Shown here: piece after piece, positions 31,961 through 45,469 of the stretch
Position numbering within the stretch: the first letter of the stretch is position 1
Layout: each line of letters starts with the position of its first letter
DNA from: Nicoletella semolina
GTDB lineage: Bacteria > Pseudomonadota > Gammaproteobacteria > Enterobacterales > Pasteurellaceae
Assembly: GCF_004345745.1 (NCBI RefSeq)
Contig: NZ_SLXJ01000001.1
Coordinates: 220,236-284,235, forward strand
Length of the DNA stretch: 64,000 nucleotides
Direction: 5' to 3'
Notes under the pieces: model-generated
The model's database searches: none
What the model was told of the DNA's origin: nothing
Seen by the model: only the letters and a program-made list of their open reading frames with translations
Position numbers and translations under genes: made by a program

Positions 31961-31990
31961 TAAGCCTACTAATTAGTAGGCTTATTTTTT
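31961..31990 (+). terminator. Rho-independent terminator of groESL
   Basis: A perfect 24-nt palindrome, TAAGCCTACTAA / TTAGTAGGCTTA, followed by TTTTTT. Strong terminator for the + strand. Confidence 0.88.
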
Positions 31991-32078
31991 ACGGGCAATA
32001 AATTCTTCACTAAAAATAGAGACAAACTATAAATAGTTTGAGAATTTGCGAAAGTATCAAAACTGCTTAGGTTAAAGT

Positions 32079-34172
<2,094 letters not shown>

Positions 34173-35048
34173 TTAATGCGATTGTCCAACCTTGAGCAGA
34201 TAGGCTTGTCTAGAATATTCATCAAAAATCTGCTGCTGATCATTCATCATAAAGCCGCCAATAGAATGTGCAAAATTTTCTACGGTTTTTAACATCAGGC
34301 GTAAATTCACTAAATCATTGCCTGCAGAAGGTAGCGTCATAAAGAAAACTAGCCCAGCAGTGCTAAAATGCATGATGTTGGCTAAATCAAACTCACCAGG
34401 CTGCACCATATTTGCTACGCTAAATAAGATTGGGCTGGTATTACTGCTGTCTAAATGGCGGTGGAAAATATTATGTTCGCCAAATTGGAAGCCTAAATTA
34501 TCTAAATGCTGAACGATGTCATTGCCTTGGAATTGCTGCCCCTCGGGAGCAACCACATAAAGGATAATCGGTTCCATTGCCTCACAAGCCTGTGCTTGTG
34601 GTTCAGTTGTTACTTGCCCAAATGTCGAATTTAATTCTGCTTGAATTTGATCATTTCTAACTGATGAAAATTGTGTAGCAAAGCTATCTGTCCTATCAGG
34701 TTGCACAACTGGAGTGGTTATTGATAACGGCTGATCAGGCAGGCTAATTTTAATACCTTTTACTGAATGTTCAATTTCCTGTGAGATTGAGATATTGCTA
34801 TTTGCCCCTTCCTGTAAATGTTCAGGCTTTTTTCCTAGCGAATTGGACATTGTACTAAATCCATTCGGCACTAATGTTGGCGGAACGCTAAGGTTTGTAC
34901 CATTATTTACTGGCGTGGCAGGAGGGCGAGTTGAAAAAGTATTTGAAAAAATACGTGATTTTTCACGGCGAGCTGACCATAGACTATAACCTACTAAAAT
35001 AGCGATAAGTACGCCTGCGAGAATAAAGAAAATAATATGTGTTTCCAT
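34173..35048 (-). CDS. zipA: Cell division protein ZipA
   Basis: 291 residues. One N-terminal membrane helix (HIIFFILAGVLIAILVGYSL), a basic stretch (ARREKSR), a Pro/Gln/Ser-rich linker (about 40-150) and a C-terminal FtsZ-binding domain (about 160-285; ILYVVAPEGQQFQGNDIVQH). ZipA tethers FtsZ to the inner membrane. I chose ATG 35048 because translation from the upstream in-frame start at 35123 would add 25 residues of non-family sequence. Divergent from cysZ, as in E. coli. Confidence 0.93.
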   Translation of the reverse strand: METHIIFFILAGVLIAILVGYSLWSARREKSRIFSNTFSTRPPATPVNNGTNLSVPPTLVPNGFSTMSNSLGKKPEHLQEGANSNISISQEIEHSVKGIKISLPDQPLSITTPVVQPDRTDSFATQFSSVRNDQIQAELNSTFGQVTTEPQAQACEAMEPIILYVVAPEGQQFQGNDIVQHLDNLGFQFGEHNIFHRHLDSSNTSPILFSVANMVQPGEFDLANIMHFSTAGLVFFMTLPSAGNDLVNLRLMLKTVENFAHSIGGFMMNDQQQIFDEYSRQAYLLKVGQSH

Positions 35049-35169
35049 AGTGGTTCCCATTTCTGTTACTTGATTAAATAAACAGCAAAATAACAAATTC
35101 CAACTTTGCGAAAATAGGTGCATAGCTTACCATATTTCTTCCTAAAATTTTAATCATTCAGGAGCAATT

Positions 35170-35988
35170 ATGTCCTCATTATTTTCTTCCCCACAAAATC
35201 AAATCAGTGCGGGATTTCATTATTTCATTTATGGCTGGCAGCTCTTAATGCAACGCCAGTTGCTGCCATTTGTTATTTTGCCAATTGTGATTAATGCTTT
35301 ATTGATGATCGGTGCTATCTGGCTTTTCTTCGCCAATATTAATACCTTAATGAATACCATGCTACCAACGTGGTTAGAATGGCTGAGCGTGATCCTAATC
35401 CCACTCATATTTATTCTTATTTTGGTTTTTTTCTATTTTGCCTTTACTACCCTTGCCAATTTTATTGCTGCACCTTTTAATGCGATTTTGGCAGAAAAAG
35501 TTGAACAACAACTGACAGGGCAAGGACTAGCTGAAGCAGGCTTTGTTGGAATGCTCAAAGATGTGCCACGAATGCTAAAACGAGAATGGCAAAAAATTTG
35601 CTATAGCATTCCTCGTTTAGTTGCATTGTTTGTATTAGGTTTTGTACCTGCGTTAGGGCAAACCGTTATTCCTGCCGTTACCTTTATTTTTGGTGCTTGG
35701 TTATTAGCAATTCAATATTGCGATTACCCTTTTGACAATCATAAAATTAATTTTAAACGTATGCGTAATGCACTTGAACAACAGCGTGTGATGAACTTCA
35801 CTTTTGGCACACTAGTGAGTTTATTTACAATGATTCCTTTCTTAAATTTAGTCATTATGCCTGTTGCAGTTTGTGGAGCATCAGCAATGTGGGTCAATGA
35901 ATATCGTAGGTTGTTTTTAGATAGAAATCTAAATGAACTTGAAAGTCTAAATTTTAATAGTGATAACAAATTGATAGAAAAACAATAA
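35170..35988 (+). CDS. cysZ: Sulfate transporter CysZ
   Basis: 272 residues with four main hydrophobic segments (about 35-55, 75-105, 155-180, 210-240). The opening GFHYFIYGWQLLMQRQLLPF and FNAILAEKVEQQL are CysZ family marks. It mediates sulfate uptake for cysteine synthesis. AGGAG is present before ATG 35170. The cysB regulator is also in the window (46118-47101), though not linked to it. Confidence 0.92.
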   Translation: MSSLFSSPQNQISAGFHYFIYGWQLLMQRQLLPFVILPIVINALLMIGAIWLFFANINTLMNTMLPTWLEWLSVILIPLIFILILVFFYFAFTTLANFIAAPFNAILAEKVEQQLTGQGLAEAGFVGMLKDVPRMLKREWQKICYSIPRLVALFVLGFVPALGQTVIPAVTFIFGAWLLAIQYCDYPFDNHKINFKRMRNALEQQRVMNFTFGTLVSLFTMIPFLNLVIMPVAVCGASAMWVNEYRRLFLDRNLNELESLNFNSDNKLIEKQ

Positions 35989-36301
35989 TATGGTGAGCAG
36001 TACAATAAATAGTCAGATAGCGATATTATAAAATTCAAGTAGCAATATTTTCAATGATCTAATACTCAAACTATTAATCTTTGCAATTAATTTACTATAG
36101 TGTCTATTACTTTCTTTAGTAAGTCTTACTGGTGTTTGGGATTTCTGTGGGGAGTTTGCAGAAAATTGACAGTAATAGACCGCTTATTTCTTGGCATTTT
36201 AATGGCGTATTTCTGTATATCTACTGAAGAACCCTACCGCTTGTAGGACAAAATCAGGTAAAATATGACGATGATTGATTGAGTTAAAAAGAGAATTGAA
36301 T
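35989..36301. other. Intergenic region between cysZ and rapA
   Basis: 313 bp, AT-rich, without an acceptable coding frame. It contains an uptake signal on the minus strand at 36236-36244 close to rapA, and GACCGCTTA-like decayed copies near 36178. TAAAAT near 36259 may be a -10 element for rapA. Confidence 0.5.
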
Positions 36302-39217
36302 ATGAATTTTGTTGTTGGGCAGCGTTGGATCAGTGAGTCAGAGAATAATCTCGGATTAGGGATTGTAACGGCAGTTGATATGCGTACAGTTACGTTAAAT
36401 TTTCCAGCGGCTGACGAGCAACGGGTCTATGCGATTGCGGTTGCACCACTCGCTCGAGTGCAATTTCAGCAAGGAGATTATGTTTACAGTGCGGAAGGTT
36501 GGCAGCTTGAAGTACAAGAAGTGGTTGAAAATCAAGGTGTGTTGATTTATCTCGGTAAGCGACTTGACACTGATGAAGAGAGTGTGCTGCCAGAAGTGTT
36601 TCTTGATCATAAAGTGAGTTTTAGTCGACCACAAGACAGGCTTTTTTCTGCTCAAATTGACCGCAGTGATCGGTTTGCATTGCGTTATCGATCTTTAGTA
36701 CATCAACAAGCACAATTTCAATCGCCATTTCGTGGTTTGCGTGGCACTCGTGCGAGTTTAATTCCGCATCAGTTGCACATAGCACAAGAAGTCGGGCAGC
36801 GTCTTGCTCCACGAGTATTACTGGCTGATGAAGTCGGGTTAGGAAAAACAATTGAAGCGGGAATGATTTTACAGCAGCAGTTGTTTTCTGGGCGAGTTGA
36901 GCGAGTGCTTGTGCTTGTGCCTGAGAGCCTACAACACCAATGGCTAGTGGAAATGCTACGTCGTTTTAATCTGAATTTTTCCCTATTTGATGAAGAGCGT
37001 TGTGCAGATTTTAGTCAAAAAGATGATGAAGGAAACGATGTTAGTCAGAATCCATTTGACTCAGAAACGTTGGTGATTTGTTCGATTGATTGGTTGATAA
37101 AGCAGCCTCAACGTGCCAAGCAAATTCTGGCGACAGAGTGGGATATGTTGATTATTGATGAAGCACATCATTTAGAATGGCGAGAAGATTGTCCAAGCCT
37201 TGAATATCAATTTGTTGCACAATTGGCAAGCAAGATTGCTGCGGTGTTGTTGCTAACAGCAACACCAGAACAGTTAGGGCAAGAAAGCCACTTTGCACGT
37301 TTAGCCTTGCTCGATCCTGACCGTTTTTATGATTATCAAGCCTTTTTAGCGGAACAAAAATCTTATCAGCCTGTCGCTCAAGCGATTAATTCATTGTTAA
37401 GTGATCATCTATTGAGTGTTGATGAACAAAATAGTATTAGCGATTTGTTGTTTGAAGAAGATGTTGAACCAATGCTGAAAATCATCAATGACAAAAAAAT
37501 AGCAGAATCTGACCGCTTGCAGGTGCGTCAAGAGTTGATCAGCGAGTTAATTGATCGCCACGGCACAAGCCGAATATTATTTCGCAATACTCGCCAAGCG
37601 ATTAAAGGATTTCCACATCGGCATTTTCACCAAATTATCTTAGAAATGCCTAATCAATATGCCAATGCGTTGAAAGTGGTTGGGCTAATGAGTGGCAATA
37701 AATTAGAGAATTTGCTTTATCCTGAACAGCTATTTCAGCGAATGAACCCAAATGCAAAATGGTTTGATTTTGATCCACGAATTGAATGGCTGATGACATT
37801 TCTGAAAAATCATCGTGATGAAAAAATTTTGGTGATTTGTAAACAAGCAGATACTGCTATTCAACTAGAACAAATATTGCGTGAAAAAGAAGCGATTCGT
37901 TCTGCGGTATTTCACGAAAAGATGTCGATTGTGGAGCGAGATAAAGCGTCAGCTTATTTTGCTCAACAAGAAGAGGGGGCACAGGTTTTAATCAGTTCGG
38001 GAATTGGAACAGAGGGGCGGAATTTTCAATTTGCTCGTCATCTTGTGCTATTTAATTTACCTGATCACCCAGACTTATTGGAGCAGAGCATTGGGCGATT
38101 AGACCGAATAGGACAAAAACACGATGTTCAAATTTATGTACCTTGTTTTTCTCAATCGGCTCAGCAATTGTTGGCACAATGGTATCATCTTGGGCTAAAT
38201 GCGTTTGAAGAAACTTGTCCAATGGGAGCAGCCTTGTTTCAGGAAGCGAAAGACAAGTTGATGGCATTTTTGTTGAATGCAACATTAACAGATGAATTTG
38301 AGCTGTTTATTCGGCAAACTCGGACACGTCAGCAGCAACTAAAACAAGCGTTAGAGCAAGGGCGAGATCGGCTATTGGAACTCAATTCTAATGGTGGTGA
38401 AGCGGCACAACAACTTGCTCAAGCGATTGCAGAACAGGATAATAGTGCGGAATTGGTGAATTTTTCGTTAAATCTCTTTGATATTATTGGGTTAGAGCAA
38501 GAAGATATTGGTGAAAAAAGTATCGTGATTAGCCCAACTGGGCATATGCTTGTGCCTGATTTCCCTGGTTTGTCTGAAGAGGGGAATACGGTTACTTTTG
38601 ATCGAGAATTAGCATTAATGCGAGAAGAGGTGTTATTGCTGACGTGGGATCACCCAATGATTCGCCACGGTATTGATCTTGTCGCTGCTGGTGATATTGG
38701 CAAAAGTGCTATTTCAATTTTAGTGAATAAAAATTTACCTGCTGGAACGTTGTTGTTGGAAGCCATTTACCTTGTGGAAGCACAAGCACCTAAAGGGCTG
38801 CAATTGTCTCGTTTCTTGCCGCCAACACCTATTCGTTTGTTGCTAGATAGTAAGGGCAATGATATTGCACAACAGGTGTCATTTAACGCTTTAGAAAAGC
38901 AGTTGAAACCTGTGAATAAACAGATGGCAAATCGTATTGCGAAAATGGCAAGAGCAGAGATTGAAAAATTAATTGCGATCAGCGAACAGAAAGTGATTGT
39001 GCCAGCACAGTCGTTAATTTCACAAGCGAAGCAAGCTGCAGACCAGCAATTAAGTGGCGAATTACATCGTTTAACCTCATTGCGAGCGGTAAATAAAAAT
39101 ATTCGTTTAGATGAAATTGCGGCGTTAGAATCGTTAAAAATGGAATCATTAAAGCATCTTGAACAAGCCAATTGGCGATTGGATAGCTTACGAGTGATTG
39201 TAACGAACAAAGAATAA
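36302..39217 (+). CDS. rapA: RNA polymerase-associated ATPase RapA (HepA)
   Basis: 971 residues (E. coli RapA 968). Tudor-like N-terminal domains (about 1-105), then a Swi2/Snf2 ATPase with Walker [16 protein letters not shown] (about residue 178) and DEAH box [10 protein letters not shown], helicase C domain with [14 protein letters not shown] and [13 protein letters not shown], and RapA-specific C-terminal parts. It recycles RNA polymerase after termination. I chose ATG 36302 for the family N-terminus [11 protein letters not shown]; an in-frame TTG lies 27 bp upstream. Confidence 0.97.
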   Translation: MNFVVGQRWISESENNLGLGIVTAVDMRTVTLNFPAADEQRVYAIAVAPLARVQFQQGDYVYSAEGWQLEVQEVVENQGVLIYLGKRLDTDEESVLPEVFLDHKVSFSRPQDRLFSAQIDRSDRFALRYRSLVHQQAQFQSPFRGLRGTRASLIPHQLHIAQEVGQRLAPRVLLADEVGLGKTIEAGMILQQQLFSGRVERVLVLVPESLQHQWLVEMLRRFNLNFSLFDEERCADFSQKDDEGNDVSQNPFDSETLVICSIDWLIKQPQRAKQILATEWDMLIIDEAHHLEWREDCPSLEYQFVAQLASKIAAVLLLTATPEQLGQESHFARLALLDPDRFYDYQAFLAEQKSYQPVAQAINSLLSDHLLSVDEQNSISDLLFEEDVEPMLKIINDKKIAESDRLQVRQELISELIDRHGTSRILFRNTRQAIKGFPHRHFHQIILEMPNQYANALKVVGLMSGNKLENLLYPEQLFQRMNPNAKWFDFDPRIEWLMTFLKNHRDEKILVICKQADTAIQLEQILREKEAIRSAVFHEKMSIVERDKASAYFAQQEEGAQVLISSGIGTEGRNFQFARHLVLFNLPDHPDLLEQSIGRLDRIGQKHDVQIYVPCFSQSAQQLLAQWYHLGLNAFEETCPMGAALFQEAKDKLMAFLLNATLTDEFELFIRQTRTRQQQLKQALEQGRDRLLELNSNGGEAAQQLAQAIAEQDNSAELVNFSLNLFDIIGLEQEDIGEKSIVISPTGHMLVPDFPGLSEEGNTVTFDRELALMREEVLLLTWDHPMIRHGIDLVAAGDIGKSAISILVNKNLPAGTLLLEAIYLVEAQAPKGLQLSRFLPPTPIRLLLDSKGNDIAQQVSFNALEKQLKPVNKQMANRIAKMARAEIEKLIAISEQKVIVPAQSLISQAKQAADQQLSGELHRLTSLRAVNKNIRLDEIAALESLKMESLKHLEQANWRLDSLRVIVTNKE

Positions 39218-39228
39218 TACTAAATCAT

Positions 39229-39286
39229 ACAAGCGGTTGGAAAAGCAGAAAATATTGCAAATATTTATGTGTTTTTGACCGCTTGT
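39229..39286. repeat. Inverted pair of uptake signals between rapA and thiI
   Basis: ACAAGCGGT (39229-39237) and ACCGCTTGT (39278-39286) face each other across 40 bp, which includes AATATTGCAAATATT. The pair could form a long-loop hairpin in the transcript, but there is no adjacent T-run. It fills nearly the whole 82-bp gap. Confidence 0.7.
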
Positions 39287-39299
39287 TCTAGGGAATTTT

Positions 39300-40754
39300 A
39301 TGAAATTTATTGTTAAACTTTTTCCTGAAATTATGATTAAAAGCGATTCGGTGCGTAAACGCTTTATCAAAATTTTAACCTCTAATATTCGTAATGTATT
39401 AATGCGTGAGACAGACGAAATTGCGATTGTCCGCCATTGGGATTTTATTGAGGTTCGAGTGAAAAATGCCAATATGGCTGATGCTGTTTTGGCATTATTA
39501 CAACGCACTCCTGGGATTCACCATATTTTGGCGGTAGAGGAACTGCCTTTTGTTACAATGCACGATATTTTTGAGCAAACTTATGCAGCAGTGAAAGACG
39601 AATTAAAGGGGAAGAGTTTCTGTGTGCGTGTAAAGCGTAAAGGCAAGCACAATTTCCGTTCGCTTGATGTGGAGCGTTATGTTGGGGGCGGCTTGAACCA
39701 GCAAATTGAAACGGCAAGGGTTAAATTAACTCACCCTGATGTTACCGTGCGGATTGATATTGATGGCGATAAAATGTTGTTGATTAAAGCACGTTATCAA
39801 GGGTTGGGAGGCTATCCAATTGGGACTCAAGAAGATGTGTTGTCGCTGATTTCAGGTGGCTTTGATTCTGGCGTGTCAAGTTATATGTTGATTCGTCGTG
39901 GATCACGAGTGCATTACTGTTTTTTCAATTTAGGTGGTGCAACACACGAGATTGGAGTGAAGCAGATGGCTTATCATATTTGGAGTCGTTATAGCACCTC
40001 TCATAAAGTCCGTTTTATTGCGATTAATTTTGAAAATGTGGTGGGCGAGATTCTTGAGAAAGTAGATAATGGGCAGATGGGCGTGGTACTAAAACGTATG
40101 ATGGTGCGTGCTGCGAGCAAAATTGCTGATCGTTTTGCGATTCAAGCGATTGTAACTGGCGAGGCGTTAGGTCAGGTATCAAGCCAAACATTAACGAATT
40201 TACGCTTGATTGATAAAGCTTCAGATATTTTAGTGTTACGTCCTTTAATTACGCATGATAAAGAACATATCATTGCAATAGCAAAAGAGATTGGCACTGA
40301 TGATATTGCTAAGTCTATGCCAGAATTTTGCGGCGTTATTTCTAAAAATCCAACAGTCAAAGCGATTGAAAGTAAAATTTTGGAAGAAGAAGGGCATTTT
40401 GATTTTACGATATTAGAAAATGCTGTGAATTCGGCTCAATTTTTAGATATTCGTGAAATTGCTCAGCAAACGGAAAAAGAGGTTGTCTCTGTTGAAACGA
40501 CTTCTGAATTGACAGAGAATGATGTGATTTTAGATATTCGCAGCCCTGAAGAGACGGAGGGTAAGCCTTTTTGGATTGATGGAGTAGTGGTGAAATTGCT
40601 GCCATTTTATAAATTGTCCAGCCAATTTAGTACATTAGATCAGTCTAAAAATTATCTGCTCTATTGTGAGCGTGGTGTGATGAGTAAATTGCAGGCACTT
40701 TATTTAAAAGAGAATGGCTTTCAAAATGTGAAGGTCTTTCGTGTAAGCCATTAG
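39300..40754 (+). CDS. thiI: tRNA 4-thiouridine synthase / sulfur transferase ThiI
   Basis: 484 residues. Ferredoxin-like and THUMP domains (about 1-165), PP-loop ATPase with [12 protein letters not shown] (about residue 183), and a C-terminal rhodanese domain whose catalytic cysteine falls at residue 456 ([13 protein letters not shown]), the same number as in E. coli. The partner cysteine is in [10 protein letters not shown]. It makes s4U8 in tRNA and hands sulfur to thiazole synthesis. AGGGA precedes the ATG. Confidence 0.97.
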   Translation: MKFIVKLFPEIMIKSDSVRKRFIKILTSNIRNVLMRETDEIAIVRHWDFIEVRVKNANMADAVLALLQRTPGIHHILAVEELPFVTMHDIFEQTYAAVKDELKGKSFCVRVKRKGKHNFRSLDVERYVGGGLNQQIETARVKLTHPDVTVRIDIDGDKMLLIKARYQGLGGYPIGTQEDVLSLISGGFDSGVSSYMLIRRGSRVHYCFFNLGGATHEIGVKQMAYHIWSRYSTSHKVRFIAINFENVVGEILEKVDNGQMGVVLKRMMVRAASKIADRFAIQAIVTGEALGQVSSQTLTNLRLIDKASDILVLRPLITHDKEHIIAIAKEIGTDDIAKSMPEFCGVISKNPTVKAIESKILEEEGHFDFTILENAVNSAQFLDIREIAQQTEKEVVSVETTSELTENDVILDIRSPEETEGKPFWIDGVVVKLLPFYKLSSQFSTLDQSKNYLLYCERGVMSKLQALYLKENGFQNVKVFRVSH

Positions 40755-40765
40755 CTTATTGTGAA

Positions 40766-40806
40766 TAAAAAATCGGCTAATAGTTGTTTATTAGCCGATT
40801 TTTTAT
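40766..40806. terminator. Bidirectional terminator between thiI and thrB
   Basis: 11-bp stem AATCGGCTAAT (40771-40781) / ATTAGCCGATT (40790-40800), flanked by an A-run on the left and a T-run on the right, so it can serve both convergent transcripts. It also marks the end of the thr operon. Confidence 0.85.
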
Positions 40807-40855
40807 TTATTTGCTACAAAATTGTATTTTGAGAAAAGGGTATTTTTGCTCAATT

Positions 40856-41806
40856 TTACTTGAGTTCTCTCGCACCTTGGTTATCGACTTTGCAAATATG
40901 GATAAAACCATCGCTATTTTGTAGATACTGCTGCTCTAAATAAGTTGAGAGTTTTTGGGCGTGTTCTAAGTCAGGTGCGATGGCAAACATTGTGGGACCT
41001 GAGCCTGAAATCCCCACTGCTAATGCACCAAGATCCTTGCAACCTTGACGAACATTTGGGAAATTAGGTAATAAAGCCTCTCGATACGGTTCTGCAACTA
41101 AATCTTTCATCATCAATGCAGCGAGGATATCTTGTTGCGTATAGCAAGCGTGTACAAAGCTGCCTAAATAGCGAGCTTGAGCAATGACATCTTGCCTTGT
41201 ATAGCTTTTGGGTAATATGGCTCGAGCTTCAGCTGTTGAAACTTCAATACCAGGGTAAGCGAGCACCCAATACCATTGATTAAAAAATGGCAGAGGTTGG
41301 CAAATGTTGCCAAGTGATTGTGTCATTAGTTGTAAGCCGCCTAAGTAGCACGGTGCAACGTTATCATAGTGGATTGAGCCAGAAATACGCCCTTCTAATT
41401 CTCCCATCATTTCCAATAATTCCATTTTAGAAAAAGGTTCATTGTGGAAGCGATTTAATGCAACTAAGGCGGCAACAATAGAGCAAGCACTCGAACCTAA
41501 TCCTGACCCAATAGGCATATTTTTTTCTAGCGTTAAGCGTAGGTTTTTGACAGCTTGTCCTCGTAATTTTAAACGCTCGCTAAATAGAACATAGGCTTGA
41601 TAGACAATGTTTTTTTGTGGCTCTTTCGGTAATTTTTGTACGAAATGCCCAACACTTTCCAGCTCAAATTGCCGTTCACTGTCTTCAATTTGTACAACAT
41701 CGCCGAGCAATGAGCCATCAATTGGCGAAATAGCAGCGCCGAGTGAGTCAAAGCCCACGCTTAAGTTGGCACTGGAGGCAGGGGCATAGATACGCAAAAT
41801 GCTCAT
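40856..41806 (-). CDS. thrB: Homoserine kinase ThrB
   Basis: 316 residues, GHMP kinase family. The ATP loop is [15 protein letters not shown] (about residue 92), the N-terminus [17 protein letters not shown] is typical, and motif III is [11 protein letters not shown]. It phosphorylates homoserine in threonine synthesis. The start overlaps the thrA stop (TAATG). thrC, the usual third gene, does not follow; a terminator and thiI come next. Confidence 0.96.
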   Translation of the reverse strand: MSILRIYAPASSANLSVGFDSLGAAISPIDGSLLGDVVQIEDSERQFELESVGHFVQKLPKEPQKNIVYQAYVLFSERLKLRGQAVKNLRLTLEKNMPIGSGLGSSACSIVAALVALNRFHNEPFSKMELLEMMGELEGRISGSIHYDNVAPCYLGGLQLMTQSLGNICQPLPFFNQWYWVLAYPGIEVSTAEARAILPKSYTRQDVIAQARYLGSFVHACYTQQDILAALMMKDLVAEPYREALLPNFPNVRQGCKDLGALAVGISGSGPTMFAIAPDLEHAQKLSTYLEQQYLQNSDGFIHICKVDNQGARELK

Positions 41807-44262
41807 TAGTTCGCTCCTCCATGTAATGTGCGTAAAATATCAGCGAAAATACCCGCAGCGGTTACATCATTGCCAGCACCGTATCCTCGAAGCAGTAGGG
41901 GGATTGGACTGTAATAGCGTGTATAGAATGCGAGTGCATTTTCACCATTTTTCACTTTATAGAGTGGATCATCACTATCAACGGCTTTAATAGCAACTTT
42001 ACATTTACCGTTCTCAATTGATCCGACATAGCGTAATACCTTTCCACAAGCGGTCGCTTGTTCTACTTTTTTTACAAATTCGGCATCTGCTTGTGGTAAT
42101 GTAGCTAGAAAATCAGTAGTGTCTAAATTTTCAGCAAACCCAACAGGTAAGACACCTTCCACCTCAATATCTTCTAATTCTAGCGGTATTCCAGTCTCTC
42201 GAGCTAAGATAAGCAATTTGCGTGCCACATCTTGACCTGATAAATCATCACGAGGGTCAGGTTCGGTAAAACCTTTATCTTTGGCAATGAGTGTTGCTTC
42301 AGATAGACTCATTCCTTCTTCAAGTTTTCCAAAGATAAAGGAAAGAGAGCCTGATAAAATCCCCTCAAATTTTTCAACTTCATCACCTGCTGCCAGTAAA
42401 TTTTGTAGGTTTTCAATGACAGGTAACCCCGCTCCTACATTAGTTTCATATAAGAATTTATGTTGGCTTTGGCGTGCATTTTTACGCATTTGCTGATAAT
42501 AGTCATAGCTTGATGTATTGGCTTTTTTGTTTGGGGTAACAACGTGGAAGCCTTCTTTTAAAGCTCGAGCATAGAGATTAGCAACAGATTGTGCGGTGGT
42601 GCAATCCACAAAGACAGGATTGACAACGTGGTGCAATTTGATGAAGGAAAGCAGCACATCAAAATCGGAAGGCTGGGTTGCTTGCTCAAGATCGGATTTC
42701 CAATTATCTAGATTTAATCCATTTTCGTTCAATAGCATACGGTTAGAATTAGCTAATGCACATACACGGATTTCAATATCCTTTTTTGCAAGAAACGCCT
42801 TTTGTTGTTTAATTTGTTCAATTAACTCGCCCCCAACACCACCAACACCAACAAGAAACACATCAACAACTCGTTTGTTATTAAACAAGGTTTGGTGAGT
42901 CGCTTTGACAGCTTCAATTGCTTTATTCATTGGCACAACCGCTGAGATTGAACGTTCTGATGAACCTTGGGCGATAGCGACAATACTGATGTTTGCTTGA
43001 GCTAATGCAGAAAAGAAGCGAGCCGCAATGCCTTTGGCGGTACGCATACCGTCTCCGACAACTGACACAATTGAGAGATCTTTAATGACCTCAATGGGAT
43101 CTAGTGAGTTATCTTTTAATTCGACTGCAAATTCACTATTGAGAACTTGCAATGCCTTGCTGGCCAGTTTTATGGGCAAGCAGAAGCTGATGCTGTATTC
43201 TGATGATGATTGTGTAATTAAAATAACGGAGATACCAGCATTTGATATTGTTGAGAAAATTCTAGCTGCCATACCAACCATACCTTGCATTCCAGAGCCA
43301 GATACGTTAAACATTGCTACATTATCAAGGTTGGTAATTCCTTTCACTTTTAAACCATTTTTTGCTGCTCTGCCATCAATGAGTGTGCCTAAAGCTTCTG
43401 GGTTACCCGTATTTTTAATTAGGCAGGGAATATTTAATGAAACTAATGGACCAATAGTGCGAGGGTGAATAACTTTTGCACCAAAGTAAGAAAGTTCCAT
43501 CGCTTCTTGATAGCTCATTGATTCTAAACAGATTGCATCAGGGACTAAACGTGGATCACAAGTATAAACGCCATCAACATCAGTCCAAATCTCGCAGCAT
43601 TCTGCGTTTAAGCAAGCAGCTAAGCAAGCAGCAGAATAATCTGATCCGTTTCGCCCAAGTAAGACTAATTCGCCCTGCTCATTACCTGCAGTAAAACCAG
43701 CCATTAACACAATGTTATCTTTTGGAATTGCATTAGCATTAATTCTGCGAGTAGATTCAGTAATATCCACGGAAGATTCTAAATAATTTCCGTGTGCTAA
43801 TAATTTCTCAACAGGATCGATACGAGTTACTGTATAGCCTTTAGCTTCAAACCACGCTTGCATCATTGCAATAGAGAGTTTTTCACCTCGGCAGTGAATG
43901 GTTGCTGCAATATTATCAGGCAATAATTTGCTGCTAGCACTTTGGGTGGCGACAGTTTGAATCTGTGTCAGCTCGGATTCGACTAATGCTCGTAGCCCAT
44001 CACGATCAACTTTAGGATTGGCCTGATATAAACCATTGATAATGGTTTGGAAAATACCCATTGCTTCTGAAAGGTGTGCTTCAAATGGTTCATCAGCAAT
44101 CGCCTTATCCACGATAGCAACGAGGTGGTTGGTAATTTTAGCGGGGGCAGAAAGAACGCCTGCAGCTTGACTTTTTAGATGCGCTTTCTCTATCAGATCT
44201 GCTGCCTGTATAAAGCGTTCGGGGTTGGCAAGGGACGTTCCTCCAAATTTTAGCACTCGCAT
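41806..44262 (-). CDS. thrA: Bifunctional aspartokinase I / homoserine dehydrogenase I ThrA
   Basis: 818 residues. Aspartokinase domain (1-290) starting [17 protein letters not shown], two ACT domains (about 315-460; [19 protein letters not shown] and [20 protein letters not shown]), then homoserine dehydrogenase with NAD-binding [17 protein letters not shown] (about residue 467) and catalytic region [14 protein letters not shown]. It catalyses the first and third steps toward threonine, methionine and isoleucine. AGGAG precedes ATG 44262. Regulated by a leader-peptide attenuator (44301-44418). Confidence 0.97.
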   Translation of the reverse strand: MRVLKFGGTSLANPERFIQAADLIEKAHLKSQAAGVLSAPAKITNHLVAIVDKAIADEPFEAHLSEAMGIFQTIINGLYQANPKVDRDGLRALVESELTQIQTVATQSASSKLLPDNIAATIHCRGEKLSIAMMQAWFEAKGYTVTRIDPVEKLLAHGNYLESSVDITESTRRINANAIPKDNIVLMAGFTAGNEQGELVLLGRNGSDYSAACLAACLNAECCEIWTDVDGVYTCDPRLVPDAICLESMSYQEAMELSYFGAKVIHPRTIGPLVSLNIPCLIKNTGNPEALGTLIDGRAAKNGLKVKGITNLDNVAMFNVSGSGMQGMVGMAARIFSTISNAGISVILITQSSSEYSISFCLPIKLASKALQVLNSEFAVELKDNSLDPIEVIKDLSIVSVVGDGMRTAKGIAARFFSALAQANISIVAIAQGSSERSISAVVPMNKAIEAVKATHQTLFNNKRVVDVFLVGVGGVGGELIEQIKQQKAFLAKKDIEIRVCALANSNRMLLNENGLNLDNWKSDLEQATQPSDFDVLLSFIKLHHVVNPVFVDCTTAQSVANLYARALKEGFHVVTPNKKANTSSYDYYQQMRKNARQSQHKFLYETNVGAGLPVIENLQNLLAAGDEVEKFEGILSGSLSFIFGKLEEGMSLSEATLIAKDKGFTEPDPRDDLSGQDVARKLLILARETGIPLELEDIEVEGVLPVGFAENLDTTDFLATLPQADAEFVKKVEQATACGKVLRYVGSIENGKCKVAIKAVDSDDPLYKVKNGENALAFYTRYYSPIPLLLRGYGAGNDVTAAGIFADILRTLHGGAN

Positions 44263-44300
44263 AATGTCTCCTGTATATGTATATTTGCAAAAATAGATAC

Positions 44301-44327
44301 AAAAAAACCCGCTTGTAGGCGGGTTTT
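44301..44327 (-). terminator. Attenuator terminator of the thr operon
   Basis: 9-bp stem AAAACCCGC (44304-44312) / GCGGGTTTT (44319-44327); on the minus strand it ends in seven T residues. It lies between the leader peptide stop and thrA, as in E. coli thrLABC. The minus strand also reads ACAAGCGGG, one base off the uptake signal. Confidence 0.85.
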
Positions 44328-44343
44328 TGATTTTTATGTTTTT

Positions 44344-44418
44344 TTAACGATAATCACCCGCACTATGTTTGAGCATAATGGTAATCATCATTGTCATAGT
44401 CGCACTAGCACGTTTCAT
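44344..44418 (-). CDS. thrL: thr operon leader peptide ThrL
   Basis: A 24-codon frame. It starts MKRASATM, has the regulatory run TMTMMITIM in the middle, and ends HSAGDYR. The MKR start and Thr/Ile run resemble E. coli ThrL (which starts MKRISTT), but several expected Thr codons are ATG (Met). The stop lies 17 bp from the attenuator stem. Ribosome stalling on Thr or Ile codons would let transcription continue into thrA. No good ribosome site is visible upstream. Too short for routine gene calling. Confidence 0.78.
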   Translation of the reverse strand: MKRASATMTMMITIMLKHSAGDYR

Positions 44419-44561
44419 AATATGAGAGATAGTGTAAAGGGTTGAGTAAAATTCTTGGCAGAAGAATGGATTACTTTGACCGATTTGTCAATTGTTTTAA
44501 CAGAAGATATAGATAAATTTACGTTTACTGTCCTAAGGAATATTTAAAAATTTAATATTTT

Positions 44562-44575
44562 TTGATTTAGATTAA
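44562..44575 (+). promoter_or_regulatory. Candidate FNR box upstream of sodA
   Basis: TTGAT TTAG ATTAA matches the FNR consensus TTGAT-N4-ATCAA at 9 of 10 positions. It is about 130 bp before the sodA start and 33 bp before a possible -10 (CATAAT, 44609-44614). Anaerobic repression of sodA by FNR is known in E. coli; the binding here is predicted only. Confidence 0.5.
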
Positions 44576-44704
44576 ACAATGAGTGATTATTCGGTGATTT
44601 TTTGCTAGCATAATGCTCGGTTACTTAGGCAAGCACTGAATATCTGTAAAAATTTTGCAGATAAGATGTTGCTTGTAATTTTAACTTTAAAGAAGGACAA
44701 AAAA

Positions 44705-45331
44705 ATGGCATACACACTTCCAGAACTTGGTTATAGCTATGATGCTTTAGAGCCACATTTTGATAAAGTAACAATGGAAATTCACCATTCTAAGCACCAT
44801 CAAGCTTACATAAACAATGCAAACGCAGCATTAGAAGCTCACCCAGAATTACTCGAAAAATGTCCAAGCTGCTTGATTAAAGACTTAAATCAAGTACCTG
44901 CTGAAAAACGTGCTGCAGTTCGCAACAATGTGGGTGGGCATGTGAATCATACTCTTTTTTGGAAAGGATTGAAAACAGGTACAACGCTACAAGGTACACT
45001 AAAAGAAGCGATTATTCGTGATTTTGGTTCGGTTGAAAATTTTCAAGCAGAATTTGAAAAAACAGCGATTGGTCGATTTGGCTCTGGTTGGGCTTGGTTG
45101 GTTGTTAATCAAGGGAAATTATCGGTCGTTTCAACGGCAAATCAAGATTCTCCATTGATGGGCGAAGAAATTGCAGGTGTGTCTGGTTATCCAATTTTAG
45201 GTCTAGATGTGTGGGAACACGCTTACTATTTGAACTATCAAAATCGTCGCCCTGATTTTATTAAAGCATTCTGGAATATCGTAAACTGGGACGAGGCAGC
45301 ACGCCGATTTGAGGAGCATCTCGCAAGTTAA
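44705..45331 (+). CDS. sodA: Manganese superoxide dismutase SodA
   Basis: 208 residues. Metal ligands: His27 (MEIHHSKHH), the His in [10 protein letters not shown], and Asp and His in [24 protein letters not shown] and QDSPLMG are the Mn-type rather than Fe-type variants. It removes superoxide in the cytosol. I chose ATG 44705, with AAGGA upstream, over an in-frame start at 44666. It is divergent from the thr operon and may be under FNR control. Confidence 0.96.
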   Translation: MAYTLPELGYSYDALEPHFDKVTMEIHHSKHHQAYINNANAALEAHPELLEKCPSCLIKDLNQVPAEKRAAVRNNVGGHVNHTLFWKGLKTGTTLQGTLKEAIIRDFGSVENFQAEFEKTAIGRFGSGWAWLVVNQGKLSVVSTANQDSPLMGEEIAGVSGYPILGLDVWEHAYYLNYQNRRPDFIKAFWNIVNWDEAARRFEEHLAS

Positions 45332-45469
45332 TCATTTTATTTCCTTCTCCTTGTCTTTTGTTTCTGATAGATAGGGGGAGGGAAAATTTTTTTAGTCGGT
45401 GTATGCGGTATGCTTCTTGACACTTAACATTAGTATCGTATAGGTGCTGCTTTTTCCCTTACTTTGAAG

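Noticed and set aside
45332..45469. Terminator after sodA
   Set aside because: A T-run follows GGGGGAGGG, but the upstream CCTTCTCC arm pairs only imperfectly.
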